DNA of 64,000 bases from Robertkochia solimangrovi (GTDB lineage Bacteria > Bacteroidota > Bacteroidia > Flavobacteriales > Flavobacteriaceae). A model generated the notes under the pieces. That model did not search any database. It was not told the origin of the DNA and was given only the letters and a program-made list of their open reading frames with translations. The stretch lies in contig NZ_QKWN01000008.1 of NCBI RefSeq assembly GCF_007279655.1, positions 229,971 to 293,970 of the forward strand, written 5' to 3'. Position numbers and translations under genes: made by a program. This document shows, piece after piece, positions 10,475 through 19,641 of the stretch (the first letter of the stretch is position 1; each line of letters begins with the position of its first letter).

Positions 10475-10482
10475 TATATTTG
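10475..10482 (+). promoter_or_regulatory. Bacteroidetes-type -7 promoter box for the metal-uptake cluster
   Basis: TATATTTG is an exact match to TAnnTTTG, 58 bases before the first start codon of the cluster. No TTG -33 box is visible at normal spacing, because that position falls within or next to the heptamer repeat. Confidence 0.45.
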
Positions 10483-10539
10483 CGCCAAATTTTGTACCCC
10501 TGATTCGCTCGGGCTTTGAAACCCTTTGGTTAATAGTTA

Positions 10540-10923
10540 ATGGCAAAATACTTCTTATCCCTAATCGCTATAATTATACTTACCAAGCCGGTAATACCGG
10601 TGGTTGATTATTTGCTGAATACGGATTACATCATTGCCAATTTCTGTGAGAATACGGATAAGCCCGAACTTCATTGTGATGGTAAATGTTATCTGATGAA
10701 AATGCTCGCAGCGAAATCGGAAGCCATGGAAAAGAACAAAATGAATACCGGGCTTCGGAATATTGAAATATTCAGTCCTCTATATTTTCAGGAGTTCGAT
10801 ATGGAATTTGGTAATAGAGTGATCCTCGATTCTGAAAGGGCGAAGGCTATGCATTATACTTTTTCTGAAAGCGATCATGAGCCTGTTATTATTCTGCCTC
10901 CACCACAATCATTTCTGATCTGA
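10540..10923 (+). CDS. Small Cys-containing membrane or secreted protein of a TonB-receptor cluster
   Basis: A 127-residue protein with one N-terminal hydrophobic helix (about 4-22), either a membrane anchor or an uncleaved signal. It is followed by NFCENTDKPELHCDGKC, placing Cys36, His45, Cys46 and Cys50 close together, then a Met-containing helix. The C-terminus is proline-rich and hydrophobic (VIILPPPQSFLI). I recall similar uncharacterised proteins before TonB receptors in Bacteroidetes but know no function. The Cys/His cluster could bind a soft metal. It is first in a three-gene run, 53 bases before the receptor gene. A short CAGGGA / TCCCTG hairpin lies in that gap and could lower read-through. 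Confidence 0.75.
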   Translation: MAKYFLSLIAIIILTKPVIPVVDYLLNTDYIIANFCENTDKPELHCDGKCYLMKMLAAKSEAMEKNKMNTGLRNIEIFSPLYFQEFDMEFGNRVILDSERAKAMHYTFSESDHEPVIILPPPQSFLI

Positions 10924-10976
10924 TAATGACACAGGGAATATGTCCCTGACATCTTTAATTTTTTAAATCTACAGAA

Positions 10977-13001
10977 ATGTATATCCGTAAACAATTACCC
11001 GGGTATATCGGTCTGCTGTGGATCTTGTTTTCGTTTTCCGGCATTGTACATCTGCATGCACAAATTAAGGAAACTGAAACAGATTCGATCGTGCCGATGA
11101 TACTCGATGAGGTGGTATTGATCTCAGGTAAGCGTGGTGATGAAGAACCTGCAGTTGCCAAACCTTTGGGAATGCTTGATGAATATCTGCTACAATCAGA
11201 TAAAGTCAGTATGATCAGGAGAGGTGCCTATGCCTGGGAGCCCATGCTTAATGATATGACCTCTGAAAGACTTGCGATCAGTATCGATGGCATGCGAATA
11301 TTCGCAGCCTGTACCGATAAGATGGATCCTGTGACCTCCTATGTTGAGGTCGCAAATCTCAAAACCGCATCCATCCATTCAGGGCAGGGTGGCGCTTTAT
11401 ATGGTAATGCCCTGGGTGGTGCTATTGACCTGGCAACCGAGAATGCCGGTTTTAACTCCGGACAGGAACTCTCGTTAACTTCGGGTTATGAATTCAATAA
11501 TCGGTCACGTATTTTGGGCGCTTCCGGTAAATTTTCCAAAAGGAAGTTTTACATCGATAGTGATATTTTTTATCGGCATGCAGATAATTACACCGATGGG
11601 AAGGGTGAGACGATCGATTTCACTCAATACTCGAAACTCAATTTTTCAGTAAATACAGGAGTTAAGCTTACTGAAAACAGTCTTTTGAAAACCAGTATGA
11701 TCTATGACAGAGCGACCGATGTTGGTTATGCTGCTCTTCCCATGGATGTATCACTGGCAGAAGCTTTGATCAGTGGTTTGACCTATAGTCGATCAGAATT
11801 TTGGAAATTGAATGACTTTGAAGCAAAGTTATATTTCAATACCATAACCCATATCATGGATGATTCCAATCGGGAAGATGTTGCCATCCGAATGGATATG
11901 CCCGGAAAAAGTACAACCACAGGAGCCTACGCGCAAGGGCATGTTCGAAATCAGCAACATGATCTTCTTATTAAATGGGATGCTTTCTATAACCGCTCCT
12001 TTGCAGAAATGACCATGTTTTCCAATAATTCAGAGCAACCAGACATGTATATGGTAACCTGGCCGGACGTACATACCTTCAATCAGGGACTCTATGCTGA
12101 AGATCATCTCGATCTCCGCAATATGCAACTGATGGTTTCGGCACGTGCAGGTATGCAATCCTTCTCGGTAAAAGATGACTTCGGACGAAAAAGCCTGCAG
12201 ATCTTTTATCCTGAACTCGAAAAAGAGCAGCTGCGCTTTTTGATGAATACGCGTCTGGCTCTGAAACGTACGGTCGGTTCATGGCGCTGGAACTTTGGAG
12301 TGGGATACGGAAACCGGGCCCCATCCGTTTCGGAAGGCTTTGGATTTTACCTGTTCAATAGTTTTGATAATCATGATTATATAGGGAATCCAAACCTGAA
12401 GAATGAGAGCGCTCTGGAAATATCCGGAGGCTGGCGTTTTCAAAGGACGAATTTTATGGTCGGACTAACCGCCAATTATTTCTATATGTTCAATTATATA
12501 CTGGGAATAACCGATCCCGATCTTGATGTCATGACCTTTGGAGCCGAAGGAGTTCGGGTCTATCAAAATATAAACAATGTTCAATTGTTTAACACTACTG
12601 TGAATCTGGAATATCAAATCTTCAAGGATATCCGTGTAAGCGGAAATATCGCGTGGCATTCAGGGACCATAGCTAAAGGAGAAAGCCTGCCCTTTATCAG
12701 TCCTTTGACCTACGTTTGTCGCTTCCATTATGATAATCGTTTTGCGGATGTTTCGATCGATTTTCAAGGTGCTGCTCCTCAGGTGAATTATAATGGGGAT
12801 TTTGGAGAGGACAGAACCCCTTCGTACTCCTTGTTATCGTTGAGTATCGGAAAACAGTTATCTCTTTTCGATCAGCCGGTATATGTAAAAGGGGGCGTGG
12901 AGAACGTATTCGATGAATCCTATACGACTTTTTCAGACTGGAATAATATCCCCAGAATGGGTCGAAATGTTTTCTTTTCTCTAAAATACACCATCAATTA
13001 A
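10977..13001 (+). CDS. TonB-dependent receptor, OprC/NosA-like (probable copper receptor)
   Basis: A 674-residue outer-membrane receptor with a signal peptide (1-29, ending in HLHAQ). A plug domain (about 45-175) lacks the CarboxypepD_reg-like N-terminal domain usual in Bacteroidetes receptors, and a 22-strand-type barrel ends in VFFSLKYTIN. The plug contains IFAACTDKMDPVTSYV. This aligns by eye with the segment of Pseudomonas OprC/NosA in which Cys and Met of a CxxxM motif bind copper; here the pair is Cys112 and Met116. This motif and the Met/His-rich lipoprotein that follows support copper as the ligand. Direct evidence is lacking. Confidence 0.85.
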   Translation: MYIRKQLPGYIGLLWILFSFSGIVHLHAQIKETETDSIVPMILDEVVLISGKRGDEEPAVAKPLGMLDEYLLQSDKVSMIRRGAYAWEPMLNDMTSERLAISIDGMRIFAACTDKMDPVTSYVEVANLKTASIHSGQGGALYGNALGGAIDLATENAGFNSGQELSLTSGYEFNNRSRILGASGKFSKRKFYIDSDIFYRHADNYTDGKGETIDFTQYSKLNFSVNTGVKLTENSLLKTSMIYDRATDVGYAALPMDVSLAEALISGLTYSRSEFWKLNDFEAKLYFNTITHIMDDSNREDVAIRMDMPGKSTTTGAYAQGHVRNQQHDLLIKWDAFYNRSFAEMTMFSNNSEQPDMYMVTWPDVHTFNQGLYAEDHLDLRNMQLMVSARAGMQSFSVKDDFGRKSLQIFYPELEKEQLRFLMNTRLALKRTVGSWRWNFGVGYGNRAPSVSEGFGFYLFNSFDNHDYIGNPNLKNESALEISGGWRFQRTNFMVGLTANYFYMFNYILGITDPDLDVMTFGAEGVRVYQNINNVQLFNTTVNLEYQIFKDIRVSGNIAWHSGTIAKGESLPFISPLTYVCRFHYDNRFADVSIDFQGAAPQVNYNGDFGEDRTPSYSLLSLSIGKQLSLFDQPVYVKGGVENVFDESYTTFSDWNNIPRMGRNVFFSLKYTIN

Positions 13002-13026
13002 TTGTAATAGTACTTAAAATTTAAAC

Positions 13027-13872
13027 ATGAAAAATACCATAACTTTTATTCAAATTTTTCTTCTCACTTTAATATTTACTTCTTGTTCGAAAGATGATGA
13101 TACAAGCATGCCTGCAGATCCTTTGGCAGCATATCATAGGATAACCAGTCTGGAGGCAGGTCGATATGAAGTAGCGATCTATGGAACGGATGAAGCCTTG
13201 TATACCGGGTATAATGAGCTGATGATCGGGGTCAGAGACACTGAAACCGATGAACTTATCGAAGTTTCCGATCTTAACTGGAAACCTGTTATGCATATGA
13301 ATGCTATGATGCATTCTGCGCCGGCTTCCCCACTAAGTCCATCCGCGATCGAAGCGGTAAGTACCGGATATTTGATCTTTCAGATGCCATCTAATTCTGA
13401 AGAGTACTGGGAACTGAAAGTAGATTTCACGGTAGCCGGTACTGCCTATTCTGTATCCGGATCATTAATGGTTGCGTCTAGTGAGCGCTATGCCGAAGTA
13501 GTATCTTTTATGGGAAACGATGAAAATCGCTATGTTCTGGCTTTGAAGCGCCCTTTTGAACCTGAGGTAGCCACGAATGATATCGGTGCCTATCTTTATA
13601 AAATGGAGGATATGATGACTTTTTCGCCGGTAACCGATCTGGTTATTGGTATCGACCCTAGAATGCCAGGTATGGGAAATCATAGTTCTCCAAACAATGA
13701 AGATCTGCTCTATGATTCCATAGCAGGTTTTTATAAAGGAAAACTTTCCCTTACGATGACCGGATACTGGGTGGTTAATTTACTCATAACCGATGGAGTT
13801 AACGTTATAAAGGGGGAAGAGATAACCGAAGATAACCTGCAAAGCAATTTATACCTGGAGGTTGAACTTTAA
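13027..13872 (+). CDS. Met/His-rich lipoprotein with two YtkA/FixH-like domains
   Basis: A 281-residue lipoprotein with signal LIFTSC and lipidated Cys20. It appears to contain two beta-sandwich modules of the YtkA/FixH type. The first carries WKPVMHMNAMMHSAP (Met89, His90, Met91, Met94, Met95, His96). The second carries IDPRMPGMGNHSSPNN (Met213, Met216, His219) followed by a KLSLTMTGYWVVNLLI strand pair. Clustered Met and His in exported proteins are typical Cu(I) ligands. It lies 25 bases after the receptor gene and before a strong terminator. I infer a surface or periplasmic copper-binding partner of the receptor. No exact family name can be given. Confidence 0.8.
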   Translation: MKNTITFIQIFLLTLIFTSCSKDDDTSMPADPLAAYHRITSLEAGRYEVAIYGTDEALYTGYNELMIGVRDTETDELIEVSDLNWKPVMHMNAMMHSAPASPLSPSAIEAVSTGYLIFQMPSNSEEYWELKVDFTVAGTAYSVSGSLMVASSERYAEVVSFMGNDENRYVLALKRPFEPEVATNDIGAYLYKMEDMMTFSPVTDLVIGIDPRMPGMGNHSSPNNEDLLYDSIAGFYKGKLSLTMTGYWVVNLLITDGVNVIKGEEITEDNLQSNLYLEVEL

Positions 13873-13890
13873 TCATTTTATTTAGCTGTA

Positions 13891-13925
13891 AAAGCCTGTG
13901 TACCAAAAACACAGGCTTTGTTTTT
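13891..13925 (+). terminator. Rho-independent terminator of the metal-uptake cluster
   Basis: A perfect 11-bp stem AAAGCCTGTGT / ACACAGGCTTT (13891-13901, 13909-13919) with a 7-base loop and a G-interrupted T tract, 18 bases after the lipoprotein stop. Confidence 0.9.
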
Positions 13926-14042
13926 ACAGGCTTCCTTTAATCGGGAGTAAGAGGGTTAAATACCGATGAAAATCGAGATTATATCGCCTTAAACATCTGG
14001 AATTTAGTAAATTGTGCTACATTAGGTGAAACAATTTTCAGG

Positions 14043-15773
14043 ATGAGGTATTATTTATTGGGATCATTGATGATCACCTTGGCATTAGTGTCTTCTTGTA
14101 AACAGGATAAGAAGCAAAATGCTGATGACGAAGTAGCGAAGGTAGAGGCACGGTATACCTGTGCTCCGCCTACAATGGATACACTCTGGTATAAATCAGG
14201 TAACAAAGCTCCGCTATTCGCTGGGTTGGATGTATTGAACTATCCTATTACTACAACGAATCCTGAGGCAAACCGATATTTCAATCAGGGTCTGGTGCTG
14301 GCCTATGGTTTTAACCATGCCGAAGCAGCCAGATCATTCTACTATGCGACCAAACTCGATCCTGAGAGTCCAATGTGTTATTGGGGATATGCCTATGTAT
14401 TGGGTCCGAATTATAATGCCGGTATGGAACCGGATAATTATGAACGTGCTTATGAGGCCATTCAGAAAGCTATCATCCTTTCGGAGAAGGGGACAGTGAA
14501 GGAGCAGGGGTTGATCAAGGCTCTGGCGAAACGCTATGTGCAGGAGCCGGTAGACGATCGTTCTGAACTCGATATCGCTTACGCTGAGGCCATGAAGGAT
14601 CTCTATCTGAAATATCCTGATGATCCTGAAATTTCTACGCTGTATGCAGAATCAATAATGAATCTTCATCCCTGGGATTTGCAGGATAAGGAAGGGAAAG
14701 ATAAATCCTGGACTCCGGAGATCATCACCTTACTGGAGCGTCTGATCCGCAAGAATCCAGACCATCCCGGTGCACATCATTTTTATATACATGCCACCGA
14801 AGCATCCGACAGACCTGAAAGGTCGATGGGAAGTGCAGCGGTCTTTGATAAAGGATTGGTTCCGGGTGCCGGACATTTGTTGCATATGCCTTCTCATACC
14901 TATATAAGAACCGGAGATTATCATTTAGGAACCTTATCAAATATACGGGCAGTCGAGGCTGATAGTCTGTATACCACACAATGTCATGCTCAGGGGGCAT
15001 ATCCATTGGCCTATTACCCTCATAACTATCACTTCATGGCTGCAACCGCTACCCTTGAAGGAAATTATTATTATGCCATGCTGGGAGCTAATAAACTGGC
15101 TGAAGGGGTACATCCTGATATCATGAAGAGTCCGGGATGGGGAACCGTTCAGCATTACTATGTTACCCCTTATTATGTTGCCATTAAATTCGGAAAATGG
15201 GAGGAGATTCTGGATATGCGATTAAAAAATTATGGTCTGCCGTATGTAGAGGCCATTGAGGCTTATGCGCGCGGGATGGCCCTGTTAGGAGTAAGAAAAC
15301 CCGAAAAAGCAAAAGATGAGCTGATAAAACTCGAACGTATTTCCGAAGATCCCACACTGGAGGAGGTTTCCATATGGGATATCAATACCGTGGTACCCGT
15401 AGTTCAAATCGCAAAACGAGTGTTACGTGCAGAGATAATGGCCTCCGAAAAGCGATATGATGAAAGCCTGGTCTTATTAAAAGAAGCGGTGGCTTTGGAA
15501 GACGGACTCAATTATAATGAGCCACCGGACTGGTTCTTTTCAGTACGCCATCATCTCGGAGCTGTACAGATTGAGGCAGCACTTTATAAGGATGCCGTAG
15601 AAACCTATAAACAGGATCTGGAAACTTTTCCTAAAAATGGTTGGGCTCAGCATGGACTCAAGCTCGCATATGAAAAAGCCGGGATGCAAAGTGAAGCTTC
15701 CGAAATTGATACGATGCTGAAGGAAAGTTGGGCGACAGCAGATACCGATATTCTTTCTTCTCGAATTAAATAG
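14043..15773 (+). CDS. Tetratricopeptide-repeat lipoprotein
   Basis: A 576-residue lipoprotein with signal sequence ending LALVSSC and lipidated Cys19. The mature protein has helical repeats: NQGLVLAYGFNHAEAARSFY (about 84-103), a central block with HPGAHHFYIHATEAS and HMPSHTYIRTGDYH, and C-terminal TPRs (about 440-570). The two His-containing motifs recur, as I recall, in a widespread uncharacterised TPR family. Their conservation suggests a binding site, but no activity is known. It lies 170 bases after the terminator of the previous cluster, so it is probably a separate transcription unit. It converges with the pirin gene with 9 bases between the stops. Confidence 0.82.
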   Translation: MRYYLLGSLMITLALVSSCKQDKKQNADDEVAKVEARYTCAPPTMDTLWYKSGNKAPLFAGLDVLNYPITTTNPEANRYFNQGLVLAYGFNHAEAARSFYYATKLDPESPMCYWGYAYVLGPNYNAGMEPDNYERAYEAIQKAIILSEKGTVKEQGLIKALAKRYVQEPVDDRSELDIAYAEAMKDLYLKYPDDPEISTLYAESIMNLHPWDLQDKEGKDKSWTPEIITLLERLIRKNPDHPGAHHFYIHATEASDRPERSMGSAAVFDKGLVPGAGHLLHMPSHTYIRTGDYHLGTLSNIRAVEADSLYTTQCHAQGAYPLAYYPHNYHFMAATATLEGNYYYAMLGANKLAEGVHPDIMKSPGWGTVQHYYVTPYYVAIKFGKWEEILDMRLKNYGLPYVEAIEAYARGMALLGVRKPEKAKDELIKLERISEDPTLEEVSIWDINTVVPVVQIAKRVLRAEIMASEKRYDESLVLLKEAVALEDGLNYNEPPDWFFSVRHHLGAVQIEAALYKDAVETYKQDLETFPKNGWAQHGLKLAYEKAGMQSEASEIDTMLKESWATADTDILSSRIK

Positions 15774-15782
15774 CTGGAATGG

Positions 15783-16616
15783 TTAGAATTTCCCTTCTTC
15801 ATAATCCTGAAATGCCTGAACGATCTCTTCCCTCGTATTCATCACGAAGGGTCCGTGAGCGACGACCGGTTCATCAAAGGGTTTCGCATGGCCGATCAGG
15901 ATTGTACTGTCGTAGGCAGCTTCAATTTTAACTTTGGTACCTTCGTTTCCAAATTCAATTAATTCTCTTTGTACAACGAGATAATCATTTACCCGAAGTC
16001 TTCCATCGGTTGTATAGAAAAAGATATTATGGTCTTCAGGAATATCAAAGGATACCGTAGCCTCTCCGCGAAGGGTGATCACTGCCAGGTGAATATCATT
16101 AAGATTATGAAAAGGCCCTTCCACACCTTTCCAGGTACCTGAAACGACCTGTATCGTATATTTCTCTTCGTGGATCAGCGGAATATCATCTTTTTGAAGT
16201 CCTTTGTACGCCGGTTCGGTCATTTTCTGAGAAGCTTTAAGATTTACCCAAAGTTGGAGGATCTCAAGTTCTCCACCTTTTTCCTTAAATTCCTCGGAAG
16301 AAATTTCTGCATGCACGAGTCCGCGACCGGCCGTCATCCATTGTACGCCTCCCGCATTGATCACACTGGCACCTCCTGAGGAATCCTGATGCATCAGATC
16401 TCCTTTCAGAATAAAAGTAACCGTTTCAAACCCCCGATGCGGATGTGGCCCAAATGGAAGACCTTGATTGTGCGGTCTGTAAACCTGATATCCATGATGG
16501 TTCAGGAATAAAAACGGATCAATCATATCGATAGATTGGGTAGGTAAGGCTCTGTAGGTTACCAGATCTGCAATCGGCGAACTAACTGCCTCGTGGATGC
16601 GTATAATATTTCTCAT
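15783..16616 (-). CDS. Pirin family protein
   Basis: A bicupin protein of 277 residues. The N-terminal cupin carries the full metal site: His58 and His60 in PFGPHPHRGFET, and His102 and Glu104 in GLVHAEI. The C-terminal domain (about 165-277) has the Pirin_C pattern near VAHGPFVMNTREEI. Family members act as Fe-dependent quercetin-2,3-dioxygenases in vitro (E. coli YhhW) or as redox-responsive co-regulators, and which applies here cannot be read. No signal peptide, so cytoplasmic. Transcribed alone, facing the TPR lipoprotein gene. Confidence 0.93.
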   Translation of the reverse strand: MRNIIRIHEAVSSPIADLVTYRALPTQSIDMIDPFLFLNHHGYQVYRPHNQGLPFGPHPHRGFETVTFILKGDLMHQDSSGGASVINAGGVQWMTAGRGLVHAEISSEEFKEKGGELEILQLWVNLKASQKMTEPAYKGLQKDDIPLIHEEKYTIQVVSGTWKGVEGPFHNLNDIHLAVITLRGEATVSFDIPEDHNIFFYTTDGRLRVNDYLVVQRELIEFGNEGTKVKIEAAYDSTILIGHAKPFDEPVVAHGPFVMNTREEIVQAFQDYEEGKF

Positions 16617-16936
16617 AATAAGGTAAAGATATAACTTATAGTATGGATATCAGAGAAGATGCAGAATAATATTCAGGTCTGGAAGCACACTTCAGCGTGA
16701 CGAAATTGCCTGCCTCCTCTGTATTGCCGTTGTCGGGTATCGTTACGATCATAATGATGACGCATGTTCATGCGGTAGTGCCCCCTGGTGTCGGTGAACA
16801 AGTTTTTCATTAGCGGACAAACTACAGACTAACTGTTTGCCAAAACCTGCCTAACTGATTCCATGTGCATTGAGATTAAAGTAAAACAGATGAATTAATT
16901 TTTTGTAATTTGAAACAGCATTCTAAATCAGGATTC
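16617..16936. other. 320-base intergenic region between divergent pirin and kinase genes
   Basis: No convincing ORF, hairpin terminator or exact TAnnTTTG box was seen. An alternative in-frame TTG start for the kinase lies at 16910. Confidence 0.5.
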
Positions 16937-19390
16937 ATGAACAAAGCGATAGTAGTACCTTTTTTGAATGGAGGAGGGGAATTAGGAGAACTCATTCGTA
17001 ATAAGGATTGGGGTACTACGGCATTGGGCAGCCCTGAAACATGGCCTTCTAGTTTACAAGTTACCCTCGGGATGCTGTTACATGCCCGATTTCCCATGTT
17101 TCTTTTTTGGGGATCTGAGCTGACTTGCTTCTATAATGATGCCTATCGTAAATTCTTCGGTGATTCCGGTAAACATCCGCAGATCCTGGGAATGAATGGG
17201 GAGGAAGCATTTACGGAATCCTGGGATATCATTAGTCCGATGCTGGAAGAAGTGCAAAGGACCGGAGAAGGATTATTTCTTGAAGATCTGTTGGCGCCGG
17301 TTCAACGCAATAATCAATTAGAAGAGGGATTCTGGACCTTTGGCTATAGTCCTGTATTCGACCCCTATGGGAAGGTATGTGGTATTCTGGTGAACTGTCT
17401 TGAAACCACAGAACGGATAAAAAACCGTAAAATACTTGCGGAGAGCGAAAGACGTTTTCGATTGAGTCTGCAAAAGGCACCGGTTAGTATTATCATTGTG
17501 CGAAGTGATGACTTTACCATCGAAATGGTTAATGAAGCTTTTCTGGAGATGAGTAAAAAGCGTGAGGAAGGGGTCATAGCTAAAAAACTGTTTGAGGTTT
17601 TTCCCGATTCTAAAGAAACGATTCTTCCATTTCTTGAAAGAGTGATCGAAACCAAACAAATGGTGGAAGGTAATGATATCGAGGTGATCATTAATCGTAC
17701 CGGTAAACGGGAAACCGGGTATTTTAATTTTCTATGCCAGATTCATCGCGGGGAGCGTGAGACTGATGAAAATATTATCGTTGTAATTTCGGAGGTTACT
17801 GAAAAGGTAAAAGTAAAAGAAGCGATAAAAGCAGCGGAAAACAGACTAAGATTGGCTACTGAAGCTACAAATTTAGCCACTTATGAATTGAATCTCAGGG
17901 ATCGCTCTTTGATCGCATCACCTATAATCAATGATATTTTCGGCCACTCAAGGGATACCAAGATGGTCCATCAAAATCTCAGAGATCAATTACACCCGGA
18001 AGATCGGCCATCCATCGATACGTATTTTAAGGAGGCGATGAAAACGGGAAAGTATCAGTATGAATCAAGAATCATTAAGCCCAATGGTGATATTGCCTGG
18101 ATCAAGACTTTTGGAGATGTCGTTTTCGATACCGATGGAGAACCCGAACGTCTTATCGGGACGATACGGGATATTACTCCGGAAAAGGAGCAGCAACAGA
18201 TCATCATCGAAAATGAGAGGAAGTTCCGCTTTTTAGCCGATTCTATGCCTCATTTGATCTGGACAGCAGAACCGGATGGTACTATGAACTATTGCAACAG
18301 AACCCTGAAGTGTTATGGTGGACTCGACCCGAAATTGGATGTGAGGCAACTCGCAGGTGAATTTTTCAATATGATTCATCCGGAAGATCATTTGCGACTT
18401 GAACAACAAAGAACTTTTGCTTTGAGAACCGGCACAGAATTTTTAATGGAACACAGAATCCGCGAACATACCGGAAAGTACAGATGGTTTCTGAGTAAGG
18501 TCCATCCGCAGAAAAATCCTGACGGAACAATCGTACAATGGGTGGGGAGTAGCACAGACATACAGGAACATAAGGATTTTATGGAGGAACTGGAAAGGAA
18601 AGTAGCGGAACGGACGCAAGAATTAAGCGAAGCCAATGAGCGTCTTGAATATTCCGTTTCCGAATTGAAAAAACTCAATGATGAGCTGGAATCTTTTGCG
18701 TATGTCTCCAGCCATGACCTGCAGGAACCATTGCGAAAGATACAGATGTTCAGCTCAAGAATTTTGGGCAAGGAGCAGGATAATCTTTCGGAACAGGGAC
18801 GCTACTATTTTAAACGAATGCAACTGGCAGCAAACCGGATGCAGAATCTTATTCAGGATTTATTAACCTATTCCAGAACCAATGATAAGTTATATCAATT
18901 TGAGTCGGTTTCGCTGCATCAATTACTTGAGGATGCATGTACTGAATTAAGCGAACTATTTCTTGAAAATAAGGTTGAAATTCAAGAAGGAGCAATGGTA
19001 ACGGCCAGCGTAATTCCTTTTCAATTTGTACAGTTATTCAAAAACCTGTTAACCAACGCTATTAAATTCTCTAAGCCTGGAATAGCACCTTTGATCAGGA
19101 TACATTGTGAAACCATACAGGGTGATCAGCTATTCGGACCGGTCGCAAACTCAAATACAACCTATTGTAAGCTGTTATTCTCTGACAATGGAATAGGTTT
19201 TAAACCGGAGCACAAGGATCAGATCTTCGAAGTATTTCGAAGGCTTCATGATCGTTCGGCTTATGAAGGTACCGGAATTGGGCTCGCTATCGTTAAAAAG
19301 ATCGTCGATAATCATTCCGGCTTCATCGAAGTGGACAGTACTCCGGAAGTCGGTACGGAGTTTACCATCTATTTCCCGGCGAATCCATAA
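16937..19390 (+). CDS. Multi-PAS sensor histidine kinase (soluble)
   Basis: A kinase of 817 residues from the ATG at 16937 (826 if TTG 16910 is used; I prefer the ATG, which has AGG about 6 bases upstream). No transmembrane segment. Domain order: an N-terminal PAS/GAF-like domain (about 20-150), three further PAS/PAC modules (about 165-295, 305-425, 430-550; a PAC end is visible in TIRDITPEKEQQQ), a coiled coil, then HisKA with SSHDLQEPLRK (His593). The HATPase_c domain has NLLTNAIKFS, FSDNGIGF and GTGIGLAIVKKI. It resembles bacteriophytochrome-type HisKA_3/HWE-like PAS kinases of Bacteroidetes. No receiver is fused. The lone receiver protein at 21803 is a possible but unproven partner. The signal sensed is unknown. 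Confidence 0.92.
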   Translation: MNKAIVVPFLNGGGELGELIRNKDWGTTALGSPETWPSSLQVTLGMLLHARFPMFLFWGSELTCFYNDAYRKFFGDSGKHPQILGMNGEEAFTESWDIISPMLEEVQRTGEGLFLEDLLAPVQRNNQLEEGFWTFGYSPVFDPYGKVCGILVNCLETTERIKNRKILAESERRFRLSLQKAPVSIIIVRSDDFTIEMVNEAFLEMSKKREEGVIAKKLFEVFPDSKETILPFLERVIETKQMVEGNDIEVIINRTGKRETGYFNFLCQIHRGERETDENIIVVISEVTEKVKVKEAIKAAENRLRLATEATNLATYELNLRDRSLIASPIINDIFGHSRDTKMVHQNLRDQLHPEDRPSIDTYFKEAMKTGKYQYESRIIKPNGDIAWIKTFGDVVFDTDGEPERLIGTIRDITPEKEQQQIIIENERKFRFLADSMPHLIWTAEPDGTMNYCNRTLKCYGGLDPKLDVRQLAGEFFNMIHPEDHLRLEQQRTFALRTGTEFLMEHRIREHTGKYRWFLSKVHPQKNPDGTIVQWVGSSTDIQEHKDFMEELERKVAERTQELSEANERLEYSVSELKKLNDELESFAYVSSHDLQEPLRKIQMFSSRILGKEQDNLSEQGRYYFKRMQLAANRMQNLIQDLLTYSRTNDKLYQFESVSLHQLLEDACTELSELFLENKVEIQEGAMVTASVIPFQFVQLFKNLLTNAIKFSKPGIAPLIRIHCETIQGDQLFGPVANSNTTYCKLLFSDNGIGFKPEHKDQIFEVFRRLHDRSAYEGTGIGLAIVKKIVDNHSGFIEVDSTPEVGTEFTIYFPANP

Positions 19391-19641
19391 ATACAACTCC
19401 GATTTTATAAGTTTAAAAAGTACACTTTTTACCTCTTTAGATGCATATGCATTAATTTTTTACTGATATGCGTTAATGCGAGTTTGGATTAATCCACAAC
19501 TTTGATGGTGTCAAATTCGGACATTAAAGCCTCTTAACCTGGTCTTGGAATGGTTTATCAACCGTTCATCTTATGTTGTAAAAGTAAAACCAAAATAGCA
19601 GTAAACAGAATAATAGTAGTATCGAAGACCGAATATATCGT

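Larger units (their letters stand above)
10125..10539. other. 415-base intergenic region upstream of the metal-uptake cluster
   Basis: No open frame with coding character on either strand. The first 280 bases carry nothing I can identify. The rest holds the heptamer repeat at 10412-10459 and the -7 promoter box at 10475-10482, which are listed separately. Confidence 0.6.
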
